Shown here one piece after another: positions 18,706-27,349 of a stretch of DNA of 64,000 bases (the stretch's first letter is position 1; every line of letters starts with the position of its first letter). The stretch is taken from IMG/VR virus record IMGVR_UViG_3300025695_001209, positions 1 through 64,000 of that record; one strand, given 5' to 3'. The notes under the pieces were generated by a model that saw only the letters and a program-made list of their open reading frames with translations, had not been told where the DNA came from and did no database searches. The position numbers and the translations under genes were made by a program. The DNA comes from a virus.

Positions 18706-20412
18706 TTAACCTTCACATGCAACACACTGTAAATCATTCAGACCTAACTTCTTTCTTGCGAAAGCTTGTGCCGAATTCATTGAGTGTTGGTAATACAATG
18801 TCTTAACTCCCAATTGCCATGCTTCAATAAGAAGTTTGTTAACATCCTTTGTAGCCATATCAGGTGATATCATTAAGTTTAGTGACTGTGATTGGTCAAT
18901 ATACGTTTGACGTACTGCTGCTTGGTTAACAATAGATGATTGGTTAATTTCCGCAAATGTTCTAAAAACATCTTTTTGGTCATCACTCAAAAATTCTAAG
19001 TGTTGTACCGAACCATCTGCCTGTTTAATACTATTCCACACATCCTTAGTGTCTTTACCCATAGTAATTAATAAGTCTTTAAGTACAGGATTTTTGATGG
19101 TTACCTTCATTTTAGCAACATCTTTCACGTAACAGTTAGACCAAATAGGTTCAATTGATTGAGAAACCTGCCCAAGAATAAAAGCTGATGATGTTGTTGG
19201 TGCAACTGCGTTAAGTGTAACATTTCTTCGACCATAACCTTTTAGATATTCAGGTTCACCGAACATTTCCGCCAACTTTTCTGACGCCTTGTATGACTTT
19301 TCTTTTATATGTTTAAAAACTTCAACATTAAGTCTCGCAGTTTCTCTCGTATCAAAAGCTAATCCTTTAGACTGAAGTAATGAGTGCCATCCTAATACAC
19401 CTAATCCTAGTGCTCTTTGTCTTTTAGAGAAGTTATATGCTTTCTCTAAGTAGAAAAACGCTCTTCTACCCTCAATAGTTCCATTGTCTCTTAAGTCTTC
19501 AATCTTAGTTAATAACTCAGTCACAACAACGTCCAAAAACATCGTCATCACCTCAACTGCATCAGTATCTTTCCATTCGTCATAGTGAAGAACATTCATT
19601 GATGATAATACACACACAAACGACTCTTCTTCTGAGTTATGAAGTGCAATTTCAGAACATAAGTTTGAGTTGTTAATCTTCGCTCCTTTATCTTTATACA
19701 CATCAACGGTATTATTGTTTGTAGTATCATGGAACATGATATATGGGTAACCAATCTCACCTCTTCTTTGAATAACTTTAGCCCATACCTCTCTTTTCTT
19801 GTCGTCACCAGCAATCATTTCATTCATGAAATCATCTGTAACCGTAACTGCGTGTGTTAAATTTTGTATAGTAGAACCCTCAGTACCAATTTCTAAATAC
19901 TCCATAATGTCGGGATGTTCAACAGGTAAGTATGGTGAGAAACGACCTCTTCGTGTCGACCCTTGTGATATGTTATCTACAACACTCTCAAAAAGATTCA
20001 TAAAGTGTACTGCTCCAGGTGCTTGTCCGTTGTCTGTGATTTCAGCACCACGTCCTCTAATATTACCAAAGTAACCTGAAGTACCTCCACCCATTTTAGA
20101 CATCTCACCAACTTCTGCCTGTGTGAATAGTATTGATTCTATGTTATCACCAATGTTAGACCCGAAACAACTAACTGGTAGTCCTCTCTTTTTACCGAAG
20201 TTTGCCCATACAGGTGACGATAAAGAATACCAACCTTTACCCATGTAGTTGTAAAATTTTTCAGCAAATCCTTCTACACCTAATAGTTTTTCAGCGTGTT
20301 CCGCAATAGTTTTAATTCTTTCTATCGGTTCCTCACCCTCACTTAAGTATCCTCTACGTAAGAAGGTTATAGACTCTTCATTAATCCATTCAAATGGTTT
20401 TCTTTCTTTCAT
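18706..20412 (-). CDS. nrdA: Ribonucleotide reductase class I large subunit NrdA, without ATP-cone
   Basis: This 568-residue protein reduces ribonucleotides to deoxyribonucleotides with NrdB. Active-site residues are visible: C82 in PVSCFGSN, N250-C252-E254 in SNLCSEI, C267 in FVCVLSSMNV, the radical-transfer Tyr pair Y540-Y541 in TLYYQHS, and the C-terminal redox pair C563/C566 in QCVACEG. It is about 190 residues shorter than E. coli NrdA because it starts directly at the catalytic domain and has no N-terminal ATP-cone. The cone is on NrdB instead. It lies 24 bases downstream of nrdB and ends before a strong terminator. Confidence 0.95.
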   Translation of the reverse strand: MKERKPFEWINEESITFLRRGYLSEGEEPIERIKTIAEHAEKLLGVEGFAEKFYNYMGKGWYSLSSPVWANFGKKRGLPVSCFGSNIGDNIESILFTQAEVGEMSKMGGGTSGYFGNIRGRGAEITDNGQAPGAVHFMNLFESVVDNISQGSTRRGRFSPYLPVEHPDIMEYLEIGTEGSTIQNLTHAVTVTDDFMNEMIAGDDKKREVWAKVIQRRGEIGYPYIMFHDTTNNNTVDVYKDKGAKINNSNLCSEIALHNSEEESFVCVLSSMNVLHYDEWKDTDAVEVMTMFLDVVVTELLTKIEDLRDNGTIEGRRAFFYLEKAYNFSKRQRALGLGVLGWHSLLQSKGLAFDTRETARLNVEVFKHIKEKSYKASEKLAEMFGEPEYLKGYGRRNVTLNAVAPTTSSAFILGQVSQSIEPIWSNCYVKDVAKMKVTIKNPVLKDLLITMGKDTKDVWNSIKQADGSVQHLEFLSDDQKDVFRTFAEINQSSIVNQAAVRQTYIDQSQSLNLMISPDMATKDVNKLLIEAWQLGVKTLYYQHSMNSAQAFARKKLGLNDLQCVACEG

Positions 20413-20436
20413 TATATTTTTTGTTTTTTCGTTTTT

Positions 20437-21699
20437 TTAAAATAAATCGTTAGATGTAATCGATTTAGATTTCTTACTATAATTAATACTTCTCTTATTG
20501 AAGAAGTCAGTATGCTTTGTTGTCAGTATTTCGTCATCAAACCACTCTGTCGTTTCTAATAGTGTCTCATTAATATCAAATATACTATCTACTCCGATAG
20601 AGTTCAATGAAACATTAAATCTATGTTTGATGAATTCCATTGTTTCGTTTTTAGTTAAAAACTCTAAATCTCCTTCTTCAAATATCCACTCAACAATCTC
20701 ACGTTCCGCTTCATACGCTTCCATAGTTGCAACAACTAAGTCTTCTTTTAGTTCGTCTGTCCACCAACTAGGGTTTTCACTCTTAATTAGATTAACTAAA
20801 TCAAATCCAAAACCAGCGTGTATATTCTCTTCTTTTGATGTTGCTTCAACTGCGTTACTAATACCTTTTAACATATTCTTATGTTTGTTGAAAGACATAA
20901 TCACTAAGAATTGTGAGAATAACGATACATTCTCCACAAACATAGAAAATAAAACAACCGATTCAAAATATTCTTTGTTTTCCACAGCCTTTGAGTTAGT
21001 GATTGCCTTCTCCAAGTATTTGATTCTTTTACGAATTGCTGGTACCTCCATCAATGTCTCAAATTCGTTATTTAAACCCAATAACTGTACTAAGTGTGAA
21101 TAAGCGTCAGCATGTCTCACTTCTGATTCTGCAAAAGTTGCACCAACATTACCAATCTCTGGTTTTGGCATTCTTTTGTAGATATCACCCCAAAACGATT
21201 TAACCGCCACTTCAATTTGTGAAATTGCTAACATCGCTCTTTTTACTGAGGTCTTTTCTTTTTTATCAAGTTTAACTTTGAAATCCTGAATATCTGAAGT
21301 GAAATTAAACTCAGTATGTACCCAGTAAGAGTGTCTAATTGCATCCACATAGTCATTTAAATCTGGGTACTCATACGGTTTTAAATTCGTTCTTTTGTTA
21401 AAGATGTTTGGACTATTATCCTTACGGTAAATAATATATTCTTTAGCAACATTATTAAGTCCGTTATCCATAAGTTTGTTCTCCACCATATCGTGTATTT
21501 CATCAACATGAGGGACTCTATCTTTCTCACCTCTGAAAATTCCTTTTCTGGTGATTCTAGCAATTTTATCCGCCATGTCATCATCGATATTACCAACACT
21601 TTTCATCGCTTTTAATACCGCATATTTTATCTTTTCCGATTGAAAAATTACTTTATCACCGTTTCTTTTAATTACATAATTAGTTTCTTTACCATTCAT
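20437..21699 (-). CDS. nrdB: Ribonucleotide reductase class I radical subunit NrdB with N-terminal ATP-cone
   Basis: This 420-residue protein combines an ATP-cone (residues about 7-95, opening YVIKRNGDKVIFQSEKIKYA) with a ferritin-like NrdB domain. Probable metal ligands are E163, E193, H196, E256, E291 and H294. Glu occupies the position of E. coli Asp84. Y200 aligns with E. coli Tyr122 (AESEVRHADAYSHL). The cone would give dATP/ATP control through the radical subunit, as described for NrdB of Leeuwenhoekiella. Related Flavobacterium enzymes use a dimanganese centre, so the cofactor may be Mn2 rather than Fe2-Tyr; the sequence does not decide this. A TATTTATA element lies 29 bases upstream. 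Confidence 0.95.
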   Translation of the reverse strand: MNGKETNYVIKRNGDKVIFQSEKIKYAVLKAMKSVGNIDDDMADKIARITRKGIFRGEKDRVPHVDEIHDMVENKLMDNGLNNVAKEYIIYRKDNSPNIFNKRTNLKPYEYPDLNDYVDAIRHSYWVHTEFNFTSDIQDFKVKLDKKEKTSVKRAMLAISQIEVAVKSFWGDIYKRMPKPEIGNVGATFAESEVRHADAYSHLVQLLGLNNEFETLMEVPAIRKRIKYLEKAITNSKAVENKEYFESVVLFSMFVENVSLFSQFLVIMSFNKHKNMLKGISNAVEATSKEENIHAGFGFDLVNLIKSENPSWWTDELKEDLVVATMEAYEAEREIVEWIFEEGDLEFLTKNETMEFIKHRFNVSLNSIGVDSIFDINETLLETTEWFDDEILTTKHTDFFNKRSINYSKKSKSITSNDLF

Positions 21700-21728
21700 A
21701 GTAGTAATACATTTATTTGTTTATTTAT

Positions 21729-21736
21729 TATAAATA
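21729..21736 (-). promoter_or_regulatory. Putative promoter element TATTTATA for nrdB-nrdA
   Basis: The minus-strand TATTTATA sits just after the helicase stop and 29 bases before the nrdB ATG, followed by an A-rich leader. It suggests nrdBA is transcribed separately from the upstream helicase. Confidence 0.45.
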
Positions 21737-21739
21737 TGA

Positions 21740-23116
21740 TTAAATACCCTCACGTTGCTTACGCTTCTCCATGAGGTCTTTTATTCTATCCCTTTGCTTC
21801 TCTTCTCTTTGTTCTTCCAGACCTAAGAACGTCATACTTTGTTCAGTATCAATAACTAACATTTCATTATCATACTTACAGTTTTCAAAGACCACCCCAT
21901 CTTTTCCGATACGTGACTTTGTAATTGCAATCGTACCTAAATTCATCTCTTTTTGTTGTAGAGACTTAGCAACTGAAATGATTACGTGACCAACTTGAGC
22001 TTTCTTAATCGACCCACCCATTTGGTCAGTGGTTACAACCTCGGAAGAAATTGATGAACGGTTACCTTGTGTTGCGGTCCATCCTACAATGTCTAATTCG
22101 TGACACATCGCCTCAAATCCTCTCATAACTGAACCTTCACTCTTCCACTCATCACCTAAATTTTTATCAGGCGATATACAATCGATGTAATCAACAACAA
22201 TCATATCGATTTTGTTTCCTTCCGCAATCATCTTCCTAACCTGATTCTTTATTTGACTCATAGTCATGGTATCTGATGGTAGTTTCTTCAACGTTAAAGA
22301 GTTAGTTGTATTCTCCTTAATCTCCTTAACTTTCTCCATTACTTCATCTCTATGACCCGATAAGTTATCAGGTGCAATTCCTGTCCATAATGTGAAGTGT
22401 TTACGCTGAATAATCTTCGGGTTGTCCTCAAAGAAAACCTGTAATACATTGTAACCTAAGTTAAATGCATTATTAGCTATTTTTGTGAGGAATGTAGTTT
22501 TACCTACACCTGTTGGTGCTAAGATAACACCTATCTCCCCTTTCGCTAAACCACCCTTCATAAGGTTATCTATACCTGCAACTCCCATAGGTATCGGATG
22601 ACGATAATCATCATCTAAAACCACATCTAAGTTAGCAAATACATCCGCAGTTCCAGCATCGACTTCACCGACTTGTAGTGCTTCTCTCACCATTTCCTCT
22701 AAGTGGTCGTAAGACTCAAAATCACCTTTATCTATGATTTTTTGAGCCTTTGACATTACCTTCTGTAACTCTTGTTGTTTACAGAACTTAAGTGACTTTT
22801 CCTGTACAAAAGTCGACCCTTCAATTGGTGACTCTTTTACGTCATTTATCATGTCAAACACCATTTTCTGAGCCATAGGCGAGGAAATCTCACTTTTAGT
22901 TAATTGCTCAAGTGTTGCAAACGTAGGAGTGTGTTCATACTTTACGTAGTACTCCTTAATCATTTGCATAATGATTTTAAAGTATTGATTATCAAAGTAC
23001 TTCGGGTCAATTACATCAACAATGGAATTGGCAAAGTCTTTGTCAACTACTATGTTGTTTATAAGCTGTATTTGGAATGAGTTACCAAGGTAACCGAAGT
23101 TTTTTTCTTTTGACAT
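21740..23116 (-). CDS. 41: Replicative DNA helicase, DnaB/T4 gp41-like
   Basis: This 458-residue protein is a hexameric DnaB-family helicase that unwinds the fork with primase. Residues 1-160 are the helical N-terminal domain. Residues about 175-430 form the RecA-like motor with Walker A APTGVGKTT (200-208), a FFEDNP motif near 229 and Walker B MIVVDYID (D309). The TATQGNR sequence and KAQVGHVI and ITKSRIGKDG stretches match DnaB motifs H3/H4. The C-terminal 25 residues are a charged EKQRDR tail. Length is similar to T4 gp41 (475). A TATTTATA element lies 26 bases upstream of its ATG. Confidence 0.93.
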   Translation of the reverse strand: MSKEKNFGYLGNSFQIQLINNIVVDKDFANSIVDVIDPKYFDNQYFKIIMQMIKEYYVKYEHTPTFATLEQLTKSEISSPMAQKMVFDMINDVKESPIEGSTFVQEKSLKFCKQQELQKVMSKAQKIIDKGDFESYDHLEEMVREALQVGEVDAGTADVFANLDVVLDDDYRHPIPMGVAGIDNLMKGGLAKGEIGVILAPTGVGKTTFLTKIANNAFNLGYNVLQVFFEDNPKIIQRKHFTLWTGIAPDNLSGHRDEVMEKVKEIKENTTNSLTLKKLPSDTMTMSQIKNQVRKMIAEGNKIDMIVVDYIDCISPDKNLGDEWKSEGSVMRGFEAMCHELDIVGWTATQGNRSSISSEVVTTDQMGGSIKKAQVGHVIISVAKSLQQKEMNLGTIAITKSRIGKDGVVFENCKYDNEMLVIDTEQSMTFLGLEEQREEKQRDRIKDLMEKRKQREGI

Positions 23117-23142
23117 ATCAATTAATTTTCTTTAGGGTAAAA

Positions 23143-23150
23143 TATAAATA
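23143..23150 (-). promoter_or_regulatory. Putative promoter element TATTTATA for helicase
   Basis: The minus-strand TATTTATA lies in the 37-base gap between the 150-residue gene and the helicase ATG, 26 bases upstream of the latter. Confidence 0.4.
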
Positions 23151-23153
23151 TAC

Positions 23154-23606
23154 TTAAACTAACTTATAGTTCATGTACTCGTAGGTTAAATCTTCAGACG
23201 AGAAAATCTCAGTTAACTCCCGAAGTACACTTTTTAGTTGCGGACGTATGTCTACAGTGTATCTTATTTTAGGTGGGTATAATTTTCCGTCAAAAACTCT
23301 ATGACAAATTGTCTCATCTCCGAGTCTAATTTTTACGTGGAAGTTCTCTTCACCATCGGTATTCGAGGTATCTAAGATAGATGAGTCCACCGCAATTTGG
23401 TAGTAGTGGTCTAACATATACATGTTAGTTCTATCTTTTAAGATTTCAGTTAAATCGCTAGTAAAATCATTAACGAATTCTAAGACATCAATACTCTTTC
23501 TTGCCTTCGGATTGTACCCCCTCACGTTGAAGTATCTTTGAACAACTATGTTCTCATTCAACATTAAAAGGAATTCCATTTTTGTTACGTCGTTTTTTTC
23601 TTTCAT
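23154..23606 (-). CDS. Conserved-looking hypothetical protein between RNase H and helicase
   Basis: This 150-residue protein is not assigned to a named family. It begins with a predicted helical block (TKMEFLLMLNENIVVQRYFN, then VRGYNPKARKSID) and ends with RPQLKSVLRELTEIFSSEDL and a Tyr-rich tail. It is soluble with no signal or membrane segment. It starts eight bases after the RNase H stop and sits between two fork enzymes, where T4 places small replication accessory genes. A role as a helicase loader or late-transcription accessory protein is possible by position only. Confidence 0.6.
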   Translation of the reverse strand: MKEKNDVTKMEFLLMLNENIVVQRYFNVRGYNPKARKSIDVLEFVNDFTSDLTEILKDRTNMYMLDHYYQIAVDSSILDTSNTDGEENFHVKIRLGDETICHRVFDGKLYPPKIRYTVDIRPQLKSVLRELTEIFSSEDLTYEYMNYKLV

Positions 23607-23613
23607 TTTTTTT

Positions 23614-24621
23614 TTAAATTTTGTTTTTGTAACGTTTTTTTTCTTTTCTAGTTAGTTTCATAAAAGGTGTTATAAAATCTACCCAACCATCGTCTTGTTT
23701 AGGTAGGTACTTGAAGATTCCATCTTTCATCATCATTCTCATTAGATTCTGATATCCTCTCCCTTCGGGGTCTAACTCTTCAGTATAGTAGAGTTCAACC
23801 ATTTCCATGCCCTCATCACTTATCATTGGGTTTGACAAATCTACGATTTTTTTGTTAATATCAAAGAATTCTTCACCTAAAACCCCTCTTTTAGTTTTTC
23901 CTTCAATGATACTTTGTATAATCTTTCTTTTGTCACCTTCAGATTGTAGCTCTTTAGCACGTTGTATAATATCGTCAACAGATGTGTAATTGTCCAATAT
24001 CTCAGGGAAAATCTTTGCAAAAGTTTTCTCACCTAATAAATAAATACCATCAATATTGTCAGACTTGTCACCTGATAAAATTTTAAATGTAGTTATATTA
24101 TAATGAGGTAATGAAATATCTTTCAATGGGATATTATCACCCTTCTTATAAAGGTTTCTATGATTAGGTGAGTAAACCTCCACATTATCTGAGATGAGCT
24201 GTGTAAGGTCCTTATCTGCTGAAAATATAGTTTTGTATTCGTCTTTAGAGACATTACAATAATGTGCAATAGCATCATCCGCTTCACACCCATCAATAGA
24301 TACCTGTCGGATAAACATCTCCTCCAAATACTTCTTAACTCTCGACAACTGCCATTCAAAAGAAATTTGTTGTTGTTCGTTAAGAGTTCTCTTTCTATTT
24401 CTTTTGTATTGTTCTAGTAGGACTCTTCTCGATACTGAGTTATCATCTGCATCCCAAAACACTATTATTTTATCATAATTGTGTTCAACTAAGAATTTTT
24501 TCAAAGTACTCACAAAATGGAAAATACCACCAATATGGTTACCCTCATGGTAGAATTCTCTCACTCCGTGAAAACCAATTTTAAATAAATTATTTCCGTC
24601 TACTAATAGTGTTTTTGTCAA
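23614..24621 (-). CDS. rnh: 5'-3' exonuclease / RNase H, T4 Rnh-like (TTG start)
   Basis: This 335-residue protein belongs to the FEN/5'-3' exonuclease family that removes RNA primers and flaps from Okazaki fragments. Acidic metal-binding motifs are visible: LLVDGNNLF (D8), VFWDADD, DGCEADDAIAHY, FSADKDLTQL and SGDKSDNI, then a helix-hairpin-helix-like GEKTFAKIFPE. T4 RNase H is 305 residues. The start is a TTG at 24619-24621. The family conserves the LLxDGNNL opening immediately after it, and an AAAGG ribosome-binding site lies just upstream. It follows UvsX by 18 bases. Confidence 0.9.
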   Translation of the reverse strand: MTKTLLVDGNNLFKIGFHGVREFYHEGNHIGGIFHFVSTLKKFLVEHNYDKIIVFWDADDNSVSRRVLLEQYKRNRKRTLNEQQQISFEWQLSRVKKYLEEMFIRQVSIDGCEADDAIAHYCNVSKDEYKTIFSADKDLTQLISDNVEVYSPNHRNLYKKGDNIPLKDISLPHYNITTFKILSGDKSDNIDGIYLLGEKTFAKIFPEILDNYTSVDDIIQRAKELQSEGDKRKIIQSIIEGKTKRGVLGEEFFDINKKIVDLSNPMISDEGMEMVELYYTEELDPEGRGYQNLMRMMMKDGIFKYLPKQDDGWVDFITPFMKLTRKEKKRYKNKI

Positions 24622-24639
24622 CTTACCTTTAATTATAGG

Positions 24640-25641
24640 TTAGACATCTCTGACTTCTTCCAATTTGTAATCTCCGTCAGTTCCGATTACTTCTTTCCAA
24701 TACTCCGCCTGTTCTGACTTATATTGTTCAATTGATTTCTTTTCTTCGGTAGACTCTTTACCCGCCAAGAAACCGTGTGGTGTTACTATGATTTTACCAT
24801 CCTCATAACCTAAACCATTAATGTGGTTTTTCATTACAGACACTTTCGTTCTAACCGCAAATTTAACTTTTCTTTTGTCTTTAACTGCGGCTATTTTGTT
24901 AGTACCCGCATTCTTTTGATTACCAAATAAAAATACTAATGATGAGTTCAACCATATTGCTTCACCACCTTTAGCTTTAATCTTAGGTTGACCAAAAGGA
25001 TTATCAGGTAACTCAACCCACGGTTGGTTAACAATTAATAATGTGTTTTCATATTTCGAATCTGACTTTCTTGAACCTGATATTCTCTGATTAATACCCA
25101 TACCTATCTTATCCGCCAATGTAGCCGCGTTGTGTTGTTTACCTCCTTTACCGTCAAAAGTCATTTTACACGGTACTGAACCAACAGAATCCCATAAGAA
25201 TAGTAAGTCGTATTCCAACTCACCTTTTTCTTGGGCATCTAATAACTCATTGATATAATCAGTAATTTGTTCAATATATGAAAAGTTATTGTTAAATAGG
25301 AAAAACCCATCCCACTCTAACTCACCTGTTTCTTCGTCAACCACTTCATCACATTCGAAACCCATCGTTCTTGCATGTTCAAATGACCACTTCTGTTCGG
25401 TGATAATAAAAACAGGGAGGATACTTTTCTTTTGTGCATCAACCGCAGATTTAACCAACGCAGTTGTTTTACCCGTATCTGAGTGACCTAAAAACATATT
25501 TAAGTGACCCATTGCAGGACCAGGTACCCCGACCGCATCCAAAAACGCACTTCCTAAATCAAAAAACCTCTGTGGTTTGTATTTTGCTGAAGTTGAATAC
25601 TTTTTTTTCAGTGAACTGAAATCTTTTTTCTTTATTGCCAT
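24640..25641 (-). CDS. uvsX: RecA-like recombinase, T4 UvsX-like
   Basis: This 333-residue protein is a RecA/UvsX strand-exchange ATPase. Walker A is GHSDTGKTT (52-60) and Walker B is LLFLWDSVGS (about residue 150). A QPWVELPDNPFGQPKIKAKG-type loop and GGEAIWLNSS follow, as in RecA L2 and the UvsX equivalent. It would coat ssDNA with gp32 and drive recombination-dependent replication and repair. The gene lies 60 bases after gp32 with a strong hairpin between them, and no promoter motif is visible in that gap. It is therefore likely expressed by readthrough from gp32. Confidence 0.9.
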   Translation of the reverse strand: MAIKKKDFSSLKKKYSTSAKYKPQRFFDLGSAFLDAVGVPGPAMGHLNMFLGHSDTGKTTALVKSAVDAQKKSILPVFIITEQKWSFEHARTMGFECDEVVDEETGELEWDGFFLFNNNFSYIEQITDYINELLDAQEKGELEYDLLFLWDSVGSVPCKMTFDGKGGKQHNAATLADKIGMGINQRISGSRKSDSKYENTLLIVNQPWVELPDNPFGQPKIKAKGGEAIWLNSSLVFLFGNQKNAGTNKIAAVKDKRKVKFAVRTKVSVMKNHINGLGYEDGKIIVTPHGFLAGKESTEEKKSIEQYKSEQAEYWKEVIGTDGDYKLEEVRDV

Positions 25642-25657
25642 ATTTTTTTAATTAAAA

Positions 25658-25687
25658 GATGGTAACGACATTCGTGTCGTTACCATC
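25658..25687 (-). terminator. Strong hairpin between gp32 and uvsX (attenuating terminator)
   Basis: A perfect 13-bp stem with a four-base loop (TTCG on the plus strand, CGAA on the minus) is followed on the minus strand by TTTT. It lies 14 bases after the gp32 stop and 17 bases before the uvsX ATG. It probably ends most gp32 transcripts and lets a fraction continue into uvsX. Confidence 0.8.
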
Positions 25688-25701
25688 ATATTTGTGCTCC
25701 C

Positions 25702-26565
25702 TTAAAATGGTAAGTCCTCGTCCACATCCATTTTAGATTGTGGGTCCTCAACTTTACCTGTATTAGTATCAGTCGACATACTTCCACCAAATGATGTTTG
25801 TTCTTGAGTGTCGTTACCATATACGTATTTCTTTAACTCTGTGTCCCAAACAGGTGTTTCACCTCTTGAGATAGCTTCTAAGTATTCGACAGGTTTTTGT
25901 GCGTAAACATCTTGCCATGTCAACTCATCTTCAACCCACTCAGTCATTTGAGCCTTATCGGTATGTATCGGTGTTGGGTCATCATACATAATAGTTTTAA
26001 CTACCGTATATTCGATACCTGAAGGAGTTTTAGACTTAGATAAGTCCACGATTAAGTCACGACCTTCGTTTGCGTCTGTTACATCACCTTTTTGTTTCCA
26101 AATTGGAATGATTTTATCAAGGATACCTTCTTGTTTGTAGTTATCTTTGAATCTCCAAAATTTAGGTCCGTGGTCTTCATTGTCTCGGTCAATAACTTTA
26201 ACGATGTAAAACTTACGAGGACGATAAGTACGGGCCAATTCTTTATCTGAATCTTTACCTGTTGACATCAACTCTTCGTACACCTCAGTAAGTGGTGAAC
26301 GCTCACCATCATTCTTTCCTGGGTCGAATAGTTTTGTCCATTTACCGTCAATCTGTACTTCGTGGTACCACACTTCTTTAAATGGTGACGAACCATCTGG
26401 TGTCGGTAAAATACGAATGACTTTTTGTCCCGATTTAGTACCCTTAGGTAGATACGTTGTGAAGTACCTTTTTAATCTGTCTTCTTGAGAGATTTTGTTT
26501 CCACCACCCGTGTTGTTGGTGTTTTTTTCATACTGTGCTAACACAGCGTCTAATGCATTTGCCAT
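25702..26565 (-). CDS. 32: Single-stranded DNA-binding protein, T4 gp32-like
   Basis: This 287-residue protein has the layout of gp32: a short basic/polar N-terminus, a central OB-type core with aromatic segments (KVIRILPTPDGSSPFKEVWY, PKFWRFKDNYKQEG), and a disordered acidic C-terminus. The very end (DVDEDLPF) resembles the acidic PF tip by which SSB proteins recruit replication partners. T4 gp32 is 301 residues. It coats ssDNA at the fork and works with UvsX and the helicase encoded next to it. The gene is preceded by a host-type promoter and followed by a strong hairpin. Confidence 0.85.
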   Translation of the reverse strand: MANALDAVLAQYEKNTNNTGGGNKISQEDRLKRYFTTYLPKGTKSGQKVIRILPTPDGSSPFKEVWYHEVQIDGKWTKLFDPGKNDGERSPLTEVYEELMSTGKDSDKELARTYRPRKFYIVKVIDRDNEDHGPKFWRFKDNYKQEGILDKIIPIWKQKGDVTDANEGRDLIVDLSKSKTPSGIEYTVVKTIMYDDPTPIHTDKAQMTEWVEDELTWQDVYAQKPVEYLEAISRGETPVWDTELKKYVYGNDTQEQTSFGGSMSTDTNTGKVEDPQSKMDVDEDLPF

Positions 26566-26610
26566 AATTTTTCTTTTTTCTCTTGTTATTTATTATCTTA
26601 AACTCTTATA

Positions 26611-26641
26611 CAAATATAGTGTTTACATCTATAAAGTCAAA
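26611..26641 (-). promoter_or_regulatory. Bacteroidetes-type host promoter for gp32
   Basis: On the minus strand TTTG (26641-26638) and TATATTTG (26618-26611) are separated by 19 bases. This matches the Bacteroidetes primary-sigma consensus TTTG-N19/20-TAnnTTTG. Transcription would start near 26604, about 40 bases before the gp32 ATG. It differs from the TATTTATA element used elsewhere, consistent with early or middle expression by unmodified host polymerase. Confidence 0.65.
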
Positions 26642-26652
26642 CCATCATAAAG

Positions 26653-26684
26653 AAAAAAAACCACTCGGGTTGAGTGGTTTTTTT
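26653..26684 (-). terminator. Bidirectional intrinsic terminator after the 205-aa gene
   Basis: CCACTC and GAGTGG form a stem with a five-base loop, extended by runs of eight A and seven T on either side. It lies 34 bases after the stop at 26718 and upstream of the gp32 promoter, so it isolates the replication block from the structural operon to its right. Confidence 0.85.
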
Positions 26685-26717
26685 ATAAAAAATCTTAGTA
26701 TGTTGGTTAAATTTTAG

Positions 26718-27335
26718 TTACTTACCTAAATCAGCTCCGAATGATTTACGAATGTCTGAGTCGGAATAGTTTTCGACCTCATCCGAAGTTAATATATATT
26801 CATTCTTACCCGTCTTTTCCATTTCTTCTGACTTATCATCAAAGAAATCTGTTAACTTTTGATTATATGGGTAACTATCTAAACTTCTTAATTGTAATTT
26901 TTCTTCAGGTGATTTTTCACGATACTTCTCAACCTTAGCTTCGATATCATTAATCTTTGATAGAATTTGGTCCATTTGTGATAACTTACCCTCTAAGTCT
27001 GATAACTTAGTGAACATTGTATCCATATATTCATCTTGTTTATCAGATATCTCAGTTTGTTTATTTACTAAATCTGTAATTTCTAACTCTTCGGTACCAC
27101 CTTCTATATCCATAGATTCAGATTCACCTTCGTCATTGACTTTCTCAACATCAGGGTCAGATTCCACATCAACAGGTTCAGGTATCTCTTCAGCTCCTGA
27201 ATCCATATCTAAGTCACCACCTAAATCACCACCTAAATCATCAGCGGCATCAACCGGCTCCTCTTGTTCACTTAAGTACCCATTAATGGTATTGTGTCTC
27301 TTAAGTTCTTCTAATATTCTTTTATCTATCGACAT
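26718..27335 (-). CDS. Acidic coiled-coil protein, possible internal virion protein
   Basis: This 205-residue protein has no recognised family. Residues 24-82 are very acidic and low in complexity (repeated GGDL and many Asp/Glu). Residues about 83-140 are a predicted coiled coil (KLSDLEGKLSQMDQILSKI). The C-terminus is polar. The N-terminus (MSIDKRILEELKRHNTINGY, then LSE) is a short helix followed by a Leu-x-Glu site, a layout like the capsid-targeting peptides of T4 internal proteins. It lies 14 bases after a 74-residue gene and ends before a strong terminator. A structural or packaged role is inferred. Confidence 0.55.
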   Translation of the reverse strand: MSIDKRILEELKRHNTINGYLSEQEEPVDAADDLGGDLGGDLDMDSGAEEIPEPVDVESDPDVEKVNDEGESESMDIEGGTEELEITDLVNKQTEISDKQDEYMDTMFTKLSDLEGKLSQMDQILSKINDIEAKVEKYREKSPEEKLQLRSLDSYPYNQKLTDFFDDKSEEMEKTGKNEYILTSDEVENYSDSDIRKSFGADLGK

Positions 27336-27349
27336 AATCTTTTTTTATT

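Noticed and set aside
20498-21103. 201-residue plus-strand frame antisense to nrdB
   Set aside because: Ser/Asn-rich composition typical of an antisense shadow; nrdB on the other strand has all catalytic residues.
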